The notes beneath the pieces are model-generated. The model did not search any database and was not told the origin of the DNA. It saw only the letters and a program-made list of their open reading frames with translations. Source: Gangjinia marincola (GTDB taxonomy: Bacteria > Bacteroidota > Bacteroidia > Flavobacteriales > Flavobacteriaceae). From it: a stretch of DNA of 64,000 nt. The translations under genes were made by a program, and so were the position numbers. How positions within the stretch are numbered: position 1 is the first letter of the stretch; every line of letters begins with the position of its first letter. Location of the stretch: NCBI RefSeq assembly GCF_039523415.1, contig NZ_BAAAFG010000005.1, positions 109,201 through 173,200 of the forward strand. The letters run 5' to 3'. Positions 27,376 to 38,278 of the stretch are shown piece by piece.

Positions 27376-29931
27376 CTATGATTTTGTTTCTTCTTCTTCA
27401 GATTTTTCAATTTTGATCGTAAGTTCATCGTTCTTTTCGTCTAAGTCCATAAAGATTTTATCTCCTGTTGATAAACCTGAAGAAACGATTTCTTCCGCCA
27501 GTGCATCTTCAATATATTTTTGAATAGCTCTCTTTAGTGGACGCGCACCATAGTCACGATCAAATCCTTTATTGGCAATATAGTCTTTAGCCTTTTCAGA
27601 AAGTTTAAGATCATACCCAAGATCCAGGATGCGCTCAAAGAGTTTTTCTAATTCAATGTCAATGATTTTATGAATATCTTCTCGCTCTAACGGATTAAAG
27701 ACAACTACATCATCTATACGATTTAAAAACTCTGGTGCGAAACTCTTTTTGAGGGCATTTTCAATTACGCCTTTAGCATACGAATCTGCCTGAGATTTCT
27801 TAGCGCTGGTTCCAAAACCAACACCTTGACCAAAGTCTTTTAACTTACGTGCGCCAATATTACTGGTCATAATAATAATCGTATTTCTAAAATCGATCTT
27901 ACGCCCTAAGCTATCGGTAAGGAATCCATCATCCAATACTTGCAGCATCATATTAAATACATCTGGATGAGCTTTTTCTACTTCATCCAGCAGTACAACA
28001 GCGTAAGGTTTGCGTCTAACTTTCTCTGTCAATTGACCACCTTCTTCATATCCAACATATCCCGGGGGTGCTCCAATCAATCTTGAAATAGCAAATTTTT
28101 CCATGTACTCACTCATATCAATACGAATGAGATTATCTTCACTATCAAAGAGCTCTTTCGCCAGTACTTTTGCCAATTGTGTTTTACCTACCCCGGTTTG
28201 ACCTAAGAATATAAAGGAACCAATGGGTTTATCAGGATCTTTCAATCCGGCACGATTCCGCTGTATCGCTCTAACCACTTTTGTAACCGCATCGTCCTGT
28301 CCAATCACTTTACCTTTAATAAGTTGTGGCAATTCGGCTAACTTGTTACTTTCGGTTTGGGCGATCTTATTTACTGGGATACCGGTCATCATAGAGACTA
28401 CGTCAGCCACATCCTCTTCGCTTACTTTTTCTTTGTGAAGCTTAGAGTCTTCTTCCCAACGTTCCTGCGCTTCTTGTAGTTCGCGTTCTATGCGTTTTTC
28501 ATCATCTCTTAGTTTTGCAGCTTCCTCATATTTCTGTTTTTTAACTACAGAATTTTTTGTATCACGTACTTCTTCCAATTTATTCTCTAATTCCAAAATT
28601 TGTTTTGGTACATCAATGTTAGTTATGTGAACGCGAGAACCGGCTTCATCTAATGCGTCAATAGCCTTGTCTGGTAAAAAACGATCTGTCATGTAGCGAC
28701 TGGTGAGTTTTACACAGGCTTCAATAGCTTCATCGGTATATGAAACATTATGGTGATCTTCATACTTTTCTTTAATATTATTTAGGATTTCAATCGTTTC
28801 TTCAACATTGGTGGGCTCAACAATTACCTTTTGAAAACGTCGCTCTAAGGCACCATCTTTTTCGATGTATTGTCTGTACTCATCTAAAGTCGTCGCTCCT
28901 ATACATTGAATTTCTCCCCTGGCTAACGCAGGCTTGAACATGTTACTGGCATCTAAACTTCCTGTAGCTCCACCTGCACCTACAATAGTGTGAATTTCAT
29001 CAATAAACAGAATGATATCATCATTCTTTTCTAATTCATTCATCACCGCTTTCATGCGCTCTTCAAACTGACCTCTATATTTCGTGCCAGCCACAAGACT
29101 AGCCAAATCTAGTGTTACAACACGTTTGTCATAGAGTATTCTGGAAACTTTTTTCTTTATAATGCGAAGCGCCAGACCCTCTGCAATGGCAGATTTACCT
29201 ACACCGGGTTCACCAATGAGTAGGGGATTATTTTTCTTTCTTCGGCTCAAAATTTGCGAAACACGTTCAATTTCTTTTTCTCTGCCTACAACAGGATCAA
29301 GTTTTCCGTCGATCGCATGAGCAGTGAGATCTCTACCAAAATTATCCAAAACAGGTGTTTTAGATTTCTTGTTTGATTTGCTGCCAGAGCTTTCAAACGG
29401 ATCGTCTTTACTGTCATTAGACAGATTTTCTTCATCAGAAAATGATTCTGCCGTAGGAGTATTTAAAAAATCATCTTCAGGATTGTTAGAAATCATCGCT
29501 TTAAATTCTTCCTTCACACGGTCATAATCCACATGAAGTTTATTTAATAATTTAGTCGTAGGGTCATTCTCATTCCGTAGAATGCACAAGATCAAATGTG
29601 CCGTATTGATGGAAGTACTTTGAAATAATTTCGCTTCTAAGAATGTTGTTTTTAGAGCTCTTTCCGCTTGACGGGTAAGGTGCAAATTCTTTTTTTCGTT
29701 TGAAACCCCTGTATTACCCGGATTCGCAGGGCTGAGTATTTCGACTTTCCTACGTAAAGTATCAAGATCTACATCTAAGGACTCTAAAATTGAAATAGCT
29801 TTACCATCCCCATCGCGAAGTAAACCAAGTACCAGATGTTCTGTTCCTATAAAGTCATGACCCAACCGCAAAGCTTCTTCCTTACTATAGGTAATCACAT
29901 CTTTTACTCGTGGTGAAAAATTATCGTCCAT
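27376..29931 (-). CDS. clpC: ATP-dependent Clp protease ATPase subunit ClpC
   Basis: 851 aa. Two N-terminal ClpN repeats (residues about 1-150), a Ser-rich linker (about 165-195), AAA-1 with Walker A GEPGVGKSA and Walker B ILFIDEIHT, a UVR-containing middle region (KYEEAAKLRDDEKRIEREL, about 465) and AAA-2 with GQTGVGKTQ and VVLLDEVEKAHPD. The UVR/M-domain type marks ClpC rather than ClpA or ClpB. It unfolds substrates for ClpP. Transcribed divergently from gyrA, with a terminator downstream. Confidence 0.95.
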   Translation of the reverse strand: MDDNFSPRVKDVITYSKEEALRLGHDFIGTEHLVLGLLRDGDGKAISILESLDVDLDTLRRKVEILSPANPGNTGVSNEKKNLHLTRQAERALKTTFLEAKLFQSTSINTAHLILCILRNENDPTTKLLNKLHVDYDRVKEEFKAMISNNPEDDFLNTPTAESFSDEENLSNDSKDDPFESSGSKSNKKSKTPVLDNFGRDLTAHAIDGKLDPVVGREKEIERVSQILSRRKKNNPLLIGEPGVGKSAIAEGLALRIIKKKVSRILYDKRVVTLDLASLVAGTKYRGQFEERMKAVMNELEKNDDIILFIDEIHTIVGAGGATGSLDASNMFKPALARGEIQCIGATTLDEYRQYIEKDGALERRFQKVIVEPTNVEETIEILNNIKEKYEDHHNVSYTDEAIEACVKLTSRYMTDRFLPDKAIDALDEAGSRVHITNIDVPKQILELENKLEEVRDTKNSVVKKQKYEEAAKLRDDEKRIERELQEAQERWEEDSKLHKEKVSEEDVADVVSMMTGIPVNKIAQTESNKLAELPQLIKGKVIGQDDAVTKVVRAIQRNRAGLKDPDKPIGSFIFLGQTGVGKTQLAKVLAKELFDSEDNLIRIDMSEYMEKFAISRLIGAPPGYVGYEEGGQLTEKVRRKPYAVVLLDEVEKAHPDVFNMMLQVLDDGFLTDSLGRKIDFRNTIIIMTSNIGARKLKDFGQGVGFGTSAKKSQADSYAKGVIENALKKSFAPEFLNRIDDVVVFNPLEREDIHKIIDIELEKLFERILDLGYDLKLSEKAKDYIANKGFDRDYGARPLKRAIQKYIEDALAEEIVSSGLSTGDKIFMDLDEKNDELTIKIEKSEEEETKS

Positions 29932-30185
29932 CTTTATCCTTTCTTCTAATAATTAATATCATTGTTGGCATTGAAGTGTTCAAAAACTATTCCTTTTGTA
30001 AACCAACCTAGCTAATAGACAAAATAACGTCCATATAACCAACTTTAAATTAACGAACTTATTAACGAAAGAACAATAAAAATTTGTTAATAAAAAACAG
30101 GCAAACCTTCATGCTTAACGGGGGTTATGCTCATGAAATAATGTAAATTGCCACGTTAGTAAATTGTCTTAAAATTAAAATTTAT

Positions 30186-32702
30186 ATGGCAGAAGGAGAA
30201 AAGTTAATATCCATTAACATTGAAGATGAAATGAAATCGGCTTACATCGATTATTCGATGTCGGTCATTGTGTCACGTGCACTGCCAGATGTGCGTGATG
30301 GTTTAAAACCTGTTCACCGTCGTGTTCTTTACGGAATGTATGAACTAGGTGTTTTATCCAATCGTCCTTATAAGAAATCAGCTAGAATTGTTGGAGAAGT
30401 ATTGGGTAAGTATCACCCACATGGTGATACCTCTGTCTATGACACTATGGTACGTATGGCTCAAGAGTGGAGTCTTAGATATATGTTAGTTGATGGCCAG
30501 GGAAATTTTGGATCCGTAGATGGTGATAGCCCAGCTGCGATGCGTTATACTGAAGCACGTATGCAAAAGATCAGCGAAGAAATGCTCTCTGATATTGATA
30601 AAGAAACCGTAGATCATCAACTTAATTTTGACGATACGCTTAAAGAGCCTACTGTGCTACCGGCCCGTGTTCCTAACTTATTAATCAATGGGGCCAGTGG
30701 TATTGCTGTTGGTATGGCGACAAATATGCCGCCTCATAACCTTAGTGAGGTTGTTGACGGCACGGTTGCTTACATAGACAATAATGATATTGAAATCGAT
30801 GAGTTGATGACTCACATTAAAGCACCAGATTTTCCCACAGGCGGGATGATTTATGGGTATGATGGTGTACGCGAAGCCTTTAAGACAGGTCGCGGCCGTG
30901 TCATGATGAGAGCTAAAGCCAGATTTGAAGAGATTAAAGGAGCAGAGTATATCATCGTGGATGAAATCCCTTATCAAGTGAATAAGGCTGATCTTATTAA
31001 AAAGACAGCCGATTTGGTGAACGAGAAAAAAATCGACGGAATCTCATTGATCAGAGATGAGTCTGACCGAAACGGGATGCGTATCGTTTATAAACTTAAG
31101 CGAGATGCAATTCCCAATATTGTACTTAATATGCTGTATAAGTACACCGCGCTACAAACTTCCTTTAGTGTAAATAATATTGCGCTAGTCCACGGCAGAC
31201 CGCAGATGTTGAATCTTAAAGATATGATTCATCATTATGTAGAACATCGCCATGAGGTGGTTGTGCGTAGAACAAAATATGAGCTGCGTAAAGCCGAAGA
31301 AAGAGCGCACATCCTTGAAGGACTGATCATTGCATCAGATAATATTGATGAAGTTATTGCACTGATCAGAGCTTCTGCTAATGCTGATGAAGCCCGCAAT
31401 AAGTTAATTGAACGTTTTGAACTTTCAGAACTTCAAGCTAAGGCAATTGTAGAAATGCGTTTAAGACAATTAACCGGTCTTGAGCAGGATAAGCTTAGAG
31501 CAGAGTATGATGAACTCTTAAAAACTATTGAGGATTTAAAAGACATTCTTGCAGATGAAAGCCGAAGAATGCAAATTATAAAAGACGAACTGCTTCATGT
31601 CAAAGAAAAATATGGCGATGAGAGAAGAACGACTATTGAATATGCCGGTGGAGATTTGAGCATTGAAGACATGATCCCCGATGAAAAAGTAGTGATTACC
31701 ATTTCTCACGCGGGTTATATCAAACGTACTCCCCTAACGGAATATAAAACGCAGAACAGAGGCGGAGTAGGTCAAAAAGGGTCTACTACACGTAATGAGG
31801 ATTTCCTGGAGCATTTGTTTGTTGGAACAAATCATCAGTACATGTTGTTCTTCACACAAAACGGAAAGTGTTTCTGGATGCGTGTTTTTGAAATTCCAGA
31901 AGGAAGTAAGACCTCAAAAGGTCGTGCGATACAAAATCTGATCAATATTGAAAATGATGACAAGGTCAAGGCCTTTATCTGTACACAGGATCTTAAAGAC
32001 GAGGACTACATCAATAGCCACTACGTAATTATGGCAACTAAAAAAGGTGTGGTTAAAAAGACATTGTTGGAGCAATATTCACGTCCCCGTGTAAATGGAA
32101 TCAACGCCATCACCATTAGAGAAGGAGATGAGCTCTTAGAAGCTAAATTAACCACTGGCGCGAGTCAGGTAATGTTAGCGCTTAAATCTGGTAAAGCTAT
32201 TCGGTTTGAAGAAGCTAAAACCAGGCCAATGGGTAGAAATGCTTCTGGAGTCCGTGGTATTACTTTAGGTAGCGATAAGGATGAAGTAGTTGGTATGATT
32301 GCTGTAAATGACATGGAAACAAATATTCTAGTGGTATCAGAAAACGGTTACGGAAAACGCAGTAGTCTTGAAGATTACCGTGTAACTAATCGGGGAGGTA
32401 AAGGAGTTAAAACCATATCTATCTCTGATAAGACAGGAGAGTTAGTTGCTATTAAAAATGTGACTGATTTAGATGATCTTATGATCATCAATAAATCTGG
32501 TGTAGCAATACGTATGGCTGTCGCAGATTTACGTGTGATGGGAAGAGCTACTCAGGGAGTTCGCTTAATCAATTTAAAAGGTAAAGATACTATTGCCGCA
32601 GTCGCAAAAGTGAAGCATGATGAAGATGATGTGGATGATTTAGAAGAGGTTACTGGATCATTAGAAGATGGCACGGCAATTGCAAAAGATAGCGAAGAAT
32701 AG
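30186..32702 (+). CDS. gyrA: DNA gyrase subunit A
   Basis: 838 aa. The catalytic tyrosine is Tyr121 in AAMRYTEARM. The quinolone-region motif HPHGDTSVYDT has Thr at the E. coli Ser83 position and Asp at the Asp87 position. The GyrA-box-like QNRGGVGQKG (about residue 520) in the C-terminal beta-pinwheel supports gyrase rather than topoisomerase IV. The tail is acidic (DEDDVDDLEEVTGSLEDG). With GyrB it introduces negative supercoils using ATP. A TPR gene follows 32 bp later. Confidence 0.96.
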   Translation: MAEGEKLISINIEDEMKSAYIDYSMSVIVSRALPDVRDGLKPVHRRVLYGMYELGVLSNRPYKKSARIVGEVLGKYHPHGDTSVYDTMVRMAQEWSLRYMLVDGQGNFGSVDGDSPAAMRYTEARMQKISEEMLSDIDKETVDHQLNFDDTLKEPTVLPARVPNLLINGASGIAVGMATNMPPHNLSEVVDGTVAYIDNNDIEIDELMTHIKAPDFPTGGMIYGYDGVREAFKTGRGRVMMRAKARFEEIKGAEYIIVDEIPYQVNKADLIKKTADLVNEKKIDGISLIRDESDRNGMRIVYKLKRDAIPNIVLNMLYKYTALQTSFSVNNIALVHGRPQMLNLKDMIHHYVEHRHEVVVRRTKYELRKAEERAHILEGLIIASDNIDEVIALIRASANADEARNKLIERFELSELQAKAIVEMRLRQLTGLEQDKLRAEYDELLKTIEDLKDILADESRRMQIIKDELLHVKEKYGDERRTTIEYAGGDLSIEDMIPDEKVVITISHAGYIKRTPLTEYKTQNRGGVGQKGSTTRNEDFLEHLFVGTNHQYMLFFTQNGKCFWMRVFEIPEGSKTSKGRAIQNLINIENDDKVKAFICTQDLKDEDYINSHYVIMATKKGVVKKTLLEQYSRPRVNGINAITIREGDELLEAKLTTGASQVMLALKSGKAIRFEEAKTRPMGRNASGVRGITLGSDKDEVVGMIAVNDMETNILVVSENGYGKRSSLEDYRVTNRGGKGVKTISISDKTGELVAIKNVTDLDDLMIINKSGVAIRMAVADLRVMGRATQGVRLINLKGKDTIAAVAKVKHDEDDVDDLEEVTGSLEDGTAIAKDSEE

Positions 32703-32734
32703 TATTTTTGAATTTTAAACCGAAAATTAAACAC

Positions 32735-33985
32735 ATGAAAACTAAATTTATAACACTAACACTTTCTATGTTGGTCGCCGTTGGATTTGCACAAAAAAAA
32801 GAAATAAAAAGTGCAGGTAAGGCTATCAGTTCAGGAGATTTTAAAGAAGCTAAGGCGTCTCTTGAAGCGGCTAAAGCAATGGGAGCAGATAATGATGAGA
32901 AATTAAAAGAAGATTACTATTATTACAAAGGTCAGGCGTATTATGGAACAGGTCAAAATGTTTCTACAGAAGATTTAATGACGGCTGCTGAAGCGTATAA
33001 AATGGCTATGGATGCAGGAAACGATGAAGCGCAAGCAGGAATCGATCAAGTTAGAGCATCCTTAGTAAACGGTGCCGTAGAAGATCAAAAAAATGAGTCA
33101 TATGAGGATGCTGCTAAGAAATTGATTACCAGTTATAATTTAAATAAACAGGATACGATCTATTTGTATTATGCGGCTTCCAATTATATCAATGCTCAGG
33201 ATTATGATAACGCATTAGTCTATTATACAGAGCTTAAGAATCTGAATTTTAATGGAAGTGAAACACAATATACTGCCGTTAACAAAGAATCAGGAGAAAC
33301 TGAGTCTTTTCCGGATAAAACGCAGCGTGATTTAATGGTGAAAAGTGGTACATATATAAAACCAAGTACTGAAACTACACCTTCAAAAGCAGGTGAAATT
33401 GCAAAAAATATAGCATTAATTTACATTAGTAAAGACGAAACAGATAAGGCTATTGCTGCTATGGAAGACGCTAAAGCAGCTAATCCCGGCGATGCTAACC
33501 TTCTGCAAGCTGAAGCTGATATGTATTATCGTATGGAGAAGTTAGACAAGTATGCAGAAATAATGCAACAGATTATTGCGGCTGATCCAAACAATCCAAC
33601 CCTGTTCTATAATTTAGGAGTAAGTACAGCGCAAATGGGTAATGCTGATAAAGCCATTGAGTATTATCAAAAAGCTTTAGAATTAGACCCGGCTATGTCT
33701 AATGCCAAAATCAATATTGCTGCTGTATATTTAGGTAAAGAAGCTCCAATTGTAGAAGAAATGAATGGTCTAGGGAATTCAGCTAAAGACAATAAGCGTT
33801 ACGATGAATTATCTAAAGACCGCGAGGATATATACAAACAAGCTGCACCTTACTTGGAGGACTACATAAAAGACAAGCCAGATAATATTGAGGCTATAAG
33901 AACATTAATGAATATCTATTATCAGATTGATGATCCAAGAGCTGATGAGCTTTCTAAGAAATTAAAGGAAATGGAAGGAAGATAA
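32735..33985 (+). CDS. Exported tetratricopeptide-repeat protein
   Basis: 416 aa from ATG 32735, which opens a signal peptide (MKTKFITLTLSMLVAVGFAQ); the frame extends back to a TTG at 32708. TPR-like helices occur throughout; the clearest is LFYNLGVSTAQMGNADKAIE followed by YYQKALELDP near residue 297. It likely serves as a periplasmic scaffold. It lies 32 bp after gyrA and is probably co-transcribed with it, an arrangement with no obvious functional link. Confidence 0.85.
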   Translation: MKTKFITLTLSMLVAVGFAQKKEIKSAGKAISSGDFKEAKASLEAAKAMGADNDEKLKEDYYYYKGQAYYGTGQNVSTEDLMTAAEAYKMAMDAGNDEAQAGIDQVRASLVNGAVEDQKNESYEDAAKKLITSYNLNKQDTIYLYYAASNYINAQDYDNALVYYTELKNLNFNGSETQYTAVNKESGETESFPDKTQRDLMVKSGTYIKPSTETTPSKAGEIAKNIALIYISKDETDKAIAAMEDAKAANPGDANLLQAEADMYYRMEKLDKYAEIMQQIIAADPNNPTLFYNLGVSTAQMGNADKAIEYYQKALELDPAMSNAKINIAAVYLGKEAPIVEEMNGLGNSAKDNKRYDELSKDREDIYKQAAPYLEDYIKDKPDNIEAIRTLMNIYYQIDDPRADELSKKLKEMEGR

Positions 33986-34006
33986 TATTATCGACTCTAC
34001 TTTTTA

Positions 34007-34041
34007 AAAAGCGCTCAACTATATTGAGCGCTTTTTTTTTG
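34007..34041. terminator. Bidirectional terminator between the TPR gene and the NlpC/P60 gene
   Basis: Perfect 8-bp stem GCGCTCAA/TTGAGCGC with a 5-nt loop, T-run on the plus side and A-run (T-run on the minus strand) on the other. It lies between convergent genes and can end both transcripts. Confidence 0.85.
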
Positions 34042-34056
34042 TAAAAAGTTTTTTGA

Positions 34057-34806
34057 TTAAATAATTTTCTTGATCACGCGTAATTGATGTGAGTATTCTT
34101 TTGTTTCAGTATTAAAAATCCCGGTGTGATCAATACGATCGATGCGCACTTTGCCATGAGCGTGAATAATGTAATTATCTTTCATAATGATGCCTACATG
34201 AATAATATTTCCTTCCTTATTATCAAAAAAAGCTAAATCACCCGGTTCACTTTCTTCAATAAAGCTCAATGCTTCGCCCTGAGTAGCTTGCTGTGAAGCA
34301 TCTCTTAAAAGACTATACCCATTAATCTTATAGACCATTTGGGTAAAGCCACTGCAATCTATACCACTGGTGGTTTTTCCTCCCCATAAATAGGGTGTAT
34401 TTTGATAGAGGAGGGCAGTAGTAATCAATTGTACTTTACCTTGTTTTCCAGTAGTTATATTTCCCTCATGTAGATGCTTAAGAAAGAGCGCGCTGGATAC
34501 CGTTGCCCCAAGCGGAATACTGATCAGCTGTTCTTGCTCTGTATAGACAAAATCCATCAAGTCAGCTGTAAATTTTGGAGTGATTTTTTGGAGAGAAGAG
34601 AACTCTTCTTTGGTTATCTCAAGGTATTGTTTATCATCAATCCAGCCTTCATACTGGTCATATGCTAATCGTATTTTACTCCACTTTTTTCGTTGTTCCA
34701 ACACCTTAAAGAATTCTCCATACAAAACCTGAGTAACCATTTCACTCGGATCATGAGGCTCAAAACGTAGTGGAACTATACTTAGTGGACAGATACCGTA
34801 CTGCAT
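34057..34806 (-). CDS. NlpC/P60 family cell-wall hydrolase (C40 peptidase) with SH3-like N-terminus
   Basis: 249 aa from ATG 34806 (MQYGICPLSIVPLRFEPHDP), chosen because a start at 34869 would lie inside the thiolase gene. Residues about 5-60 resemble a bacterial SH3 domain (QVLYGEFFKVLEQRKKWSKI, YEGWID). The catalytic domain has GIDCSGFTQMVYKINGYSLL (catalytic Cys), GDLAFFDN and IIHVGIIM with the His. It cleaves peptidoglycan stem peptides. No signal peptide is visible, so it may act inside the cell or be exported another way. It follows the thiolase gene by 14 bp. Confidence 0.88.
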   Translation of the reverse strand: MQYGICPLSIVPLRFEPHDPSEMVTQVLYGEFFKVLEQRKKWSKIRLAYDQYEGWIDDKQYLEITKEEFSSLQKITPKFTADLMDFVYTEQEQLISIPLGATVSSALFLKHLHEGNITTGKQGKVQLITTALLYQNTPYLWGGKTTSGIDCSGFTQMVYKINGYSLLRDASQQATQGEALSFIEESEPGDLAFFDNKEGNIIHVGIIMKDNYIIHAHGKVRIDRIDHTGIFNTETKEYSHQLRVIKKII

Positions 34807-34820
34807 GTGGTATGAGTGGG

Positions 34821-35999
34821 TTACATTCTTTTGATCACCATAGCAGAAGCACCGCCTCCGCCATTGCAAATAGCTGCAGCTCCTGTGCTTGCGTTGTTTT
34901 GTTCAAGAACATTAAGTAATGTTATGACGATACGTACGCCAGAACAGCCCAGGGGATGGCCAAGAGATACTGCTCCTCCATTGACATTTACAGTGTCGTC
35001 GTTAAGACCCAACAGTTTCATATTTGCCAGTCCAACTACAGCAAAAGCTTCATTAAATTCAAAAAAATCAATATCGTTCTGAGTTAATCCCGCTTTGGCT
35101 AAGGCTTTAGGTAATGCTTTTGCAGGAGCCGTAGTAAACCATTTTGGTTCCTGAGCGGCATCTGCGTAGCCTTCAATACTTGCCAGAGGTTTTAGGTCTA
35201 GGCTTTTTGCTTTTTCTTCACTCATCAGGATAACAGCACCTGCACCATCATTAATTGTAGATGCATTGGCAGCCGTGACTGTGCCCTCTTTAGAGAAAGC
35301 CGGGCGCAGAGAAGCTACTTTATCCATGCGAACATTTTTAAACTCTTCATCTTCGGCCACAATGACAGGATCTCCTTTGCGTTGTGGAACCTCAACGGGA
35401 ACGACTTCATTATTAAATTTTCCTTCTTCCCAAGCTTTTGCAGATCGCTCATAAGATTGTATTGCGTAGGCGTCTTGCTCTTCTCGACTAAAGTTGTATT
35501 CAGTGGCACATAAATCTGCGCAAACTCCCATGGCATTGTTATCGTAAGCATCTACAAGACCGTCTTTTTGCATACCATCTTCCATGGCTTTAGAACCAAA
35601 TTTATGTCCTGATCTCAAGTGCATATAATGCGGAATCAAACTCATATTTTCCATTCCGCCGGCTACTACGACCTCAGCATCACCAAGCGAAATTGCTTGT
35701 GCTCCTTGCATCATAGCTTTCATCCCACTCGCGCATACTTTATTTACCGTACTACACGGAACATTTTCTGCGATGCCAGCACCCAAGGCGGCCTGTCGTG
35801 CAGGAGCTTGTCCTGTACCAGCCTGTACAACATTGCCCATAATTACTTCATCTACGTGTTTGGGATCTAATCCTATTTTTTCAAGTGCACCGGTGATTGC
35901 GATAGAACCCAATTTTGTTGCAGGAATAGAAGATAGCTTACCCAGGAAACTTCCAATTGGAGTTCGTGCAGCACTTACAATGACAACTTTTTTACTCAT
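34821..35999 (-). CDS. atoB: Acetyl-CoA C-acetyltransferase (thiolase)
   Basis: 392 aa, typical length. The nucleophilic cysteine lies in VNKVCASGMKAM (about residue 89). The His-containing FNEAFAV (about 348) and the second cysteine in SLGHPLGCSGVRI (about 378) complete the site. It condenses two acetyl-CoA to acetoacetyl-CoA or runs in reverse. The length and GNVVQAGTGQAPARQAALGA motif favour the biosynthetic type. Upstream gene of a two-gene unit with the NlpC/P60 hydrolase. Confidence 0.93.
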   Translation of the reverse strand: MSKKVVIVSAARTPIGSFLGKLSSIPATKLGSIAITGALEKIGLDPKHVDEVIMGNVVQAGTGQAPARQAALGAGIAENVPCSTVNKVCASGMKAMMQGAQAISLGDAEVVVAGGMENMSLIPHYMHLRSGHKFGSKAMEDGMQKDGLVDAYDNNAMGVCADLCATEYNFSREEQDAYAIQSYERSAKAWEEGKFNNEVVPVEVPQRKGDPVIVAEDEEFKNVRMDKVASLRPAFSKEGTVTAANASTINDGAGAVILMSEEKAKSLDLKPLASIEGYADAAQEPKWFTTAPAKALPKALAKAGLTQNDIDFFEFNEAFAVVGLANMKLLGLNDDTVNVNGGAVSLGHPLGCSGVRIVITLLNVLEQNNASTGAAAICNGGGGASAMVIKRM

Positions 36000-36106
36000 T
36001 TGAATCTTTATTTGGAATAGCGCGAATTTAGTGATTTTATAACGAAATAGTATAACAAAACAAGCTGTCTTATTTTTAGTACTTTTGAGTTTTGCTGCTT
36101 AACTTT

Positions 36107-38152
36107 ATGAAACAACACATTGAACGTGTTTATAAAAATCAGTCTCTTATTTATAAGGGAGTCTTATTTTTATTGACTACATTTTTGATTGTCTATCTTT
36201 TCCCAAAGGGAGGAAAATTTAAGTACGAGATTATTCAGGGTAAACCCTGGCAATACGAGAACTTATATGCTCCTTTTGATTTTGCTATACGTAAGACAGA
36301 TGAGGAAATAGTAGAAGAAAAACAACTTATAAAAGCAACTCATGTTCCCTATTATTATTACAATGATGAGATTGCTAAAACAATTATTGATAATGTATCT
36401 GGTTCACTAAAGAAAAGTTTTTCTGATAGTTTGTTCAACGCAAACGAAAAACGTCTTGTTCGCTTTGGCAAAACAGTGCTGGAAAAAATCTACGATAAAG
36501 GTGTGCTACAAGATGTAAATGCACTAAATGATGATCAAGTAATCTTTTTGAGGAAAGGTAACACCGCTAAAGAAGTTACCTACGGAAGTATTTTTGGACA
36601 GGATGAAATTAAATCATTTGTAGAGCGCGAAATAAAGCGAAATAATCTTGAAAAGCTCAAAATTCCTTTATTAAATACGTTCTTCAATACAGTTGAACCC
36701 AATGTGTTTTTGGATGAAGACCTCACCCAAATGGAGCTTGATGCCAAGTTGAATGATATTTCCTACACCAGGGGCAGCGTTACAGAAAACAGCCGAATCA
36801 TAGCCAAAGGGGAGGTAGTAAAAGATGATAAATATATCATCCTCAATTCTTTAAAATCAGAGTTCGAATCAAGAATCTGGAGTGAATCCAATTATTATTG
36901 GTTGGTATTAGGATATAGTATTCTGGTTGCTCTCGCATTGCTTATGTTATTATTGTTCATTAAAAAATATCGTCCATCCATATTTGAAAACAATACAAAG
37001 GTTACCTTCATTTTCTTCAATATTCTTTTAATGGTCGTATTAACTACGCTAGTAATACGATTTAATACAGATTACATTTATGTCATTCCATTAGCGATTC
37101 TACCCCTGACACTAAAAGCATTTTTTGACGCACGTCTTGGACTATTTGCCCATGTACTTACCGTCTTACTATTGGGTTTTATAGTCCCGAACAGCTATGA
37201 GTATATGTTTCTTCAGATTATTGCAGGGATAGTTACAATCCTGACTGTTTCAGAATTGTATAAGAGAGCTAACCTTTTTATTTCTGTTGGACAAATTACA
37301 GGTATTTACATTTTAGCATACTTTGCATTCTTCATCATACATGAGGGTAATCCTAATCTCATTGACTGGGAAACATTCTTATTGTTCATTTTATGTGGTT
37401 TAGCAACGCTGTTCGTTCAGCCGTTAATTTACGCGTACGAGAAAATCTTTGGTCTTGTATCAGACATGAGCTTACTTGAATTATCTGACACGAATGGAAA
37501 ATTACTCAAAGAGTTATCAGATAAAGCGCCGGGAACGTTCCATCACTCTTTAAATGTGGCGAATCTGGCGGAAGCTGCTGCCAGTGAAATTGGGGCGAAC
37601 TCTATGCTAGTTAGAGTAGGGGCGCTATATCATGATATGGGTAAGATGAATAATCCCACTCTTTTTACCGAGAATCAAACCTCTTCTGTCAATCCGCATG
37701 ATGAATTATCACCTAAAGAAAGTGCCGAAATTATCATTAATCATGTGATTGACGGAATTGAAATCGCCAAGAAGAATAATCTCCCTGATCGTGTGATCGA
37801 TTTCATACGAACGCACCATGGCACCAGTACAGTTTATTATTTTTATAAAAAGGAACTAAGCATTGATGAAGAGGCGAAGGTAGAAGACTTTCAATACCCG
37901 GGTCCTAAACCTTACAGCAAAGAAACGGCGATACTCATGATGGCAGATAGCGTTGAAGCTGCAAGTAAGAGTATTAAAGATCCAACATCAAGTTTGATAG
38001 AAAAGCTGGTAGAGAAAATCGTAAGCAAACAGATGGAGGAGGGGCAGTTTTTAAATGCTGATATTACCTTTAAAGAAATCCAGGTAATTAAAAAGGTTTT
38101 AAAAAATAAACTAAATAACATGTATCACTTACGAATAGAGTATCCAGAATAA
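36107..38152 (+). CDS. 7TM-HD family phosphohydrolase (PgpH-like, probable c-di-AMP phosphodiesterase)
   Basis: 681 aa from ATG 36107. Layout: one N-terminal helix (about 18-35), a long extracytoplasmic domain (about 40-260), seven clustered helices (about 265-455), then an HD domain with FHHSLNVANLAEAAASEIG, the metal pair in GALYHDMGKM and IRTHHGTS. The architecture matches PgpH, which hydrolyses cyclic di-AMP. The substrate is inferred from that family. Single gene, divergent from the thiolase. Confidence 0.9.
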   Translation: MKQHIERVYKNQSLIYKGVLFLLTTFLIVYLFPKGGKFKYEIIQGKPWQYENLYAPFDFAIRKTDEEIVEEKQLIKATHVPYYYYNDEIAKTIIDNVSGSLKKSFSDSLFNANEKRLVRFGKTVLEKIYDKGVLQDVNALNDDQVIFLRKGNTAKEVTYGSIFGQDEIKSFVEREIKRNNLEKLKIPLLNTFFNTVEPNVFLDEDLTQMELDAKLNDISYTRGSVTENSRIIAKGEVVKDDKYIILNSLKSEFESRIWSESNYYWLVLGYSILVALALLMLLLFIKKYRPSIFENNTKVTFIFFNILLMVVLTTLVIRFNTDYIYVIPLAILPLTLKAFFDARLGLFAHVLTVLLLGFIVPNSYEYMFLQIIAGIVTILTVSELYKRANLFISVGQITGIYILAYFAFFIIHEGNPNLIDWETFLLFILCGLATLFVQPLIYAYEKIFGLVSDMSLLELSDTNGKLLKELSDKAPGTFHHSLNVANLAEAAASEIGANSMLVRVGALYHDMGKMNNPTLFTENQTSSVNPHDELSPKESAEIIINHVIDGIEIAKKNNLPDRVIDFIRTHHGTSTVYYFYKKELSIDEEAKVEDFQYPGPKPYSKETAILMMADSVEAASKSIKDPTSSLIEKLVEKIVSKQMEEGQFLNADITFKEIQVIKKVLKNKLNNMYHLRIEYPE

Positions 38153-38278
38153 GTTTTGGGTTTCAGGTTTAATGTTGAAGGTTTAGATTTCTACAGTGTT
38201 AGGATTACGAGAATCATAGCTGATGCAATGATATTAAAAAAGCGCTACAACTACTTCTAAGTGGGATTCCCTGAATTT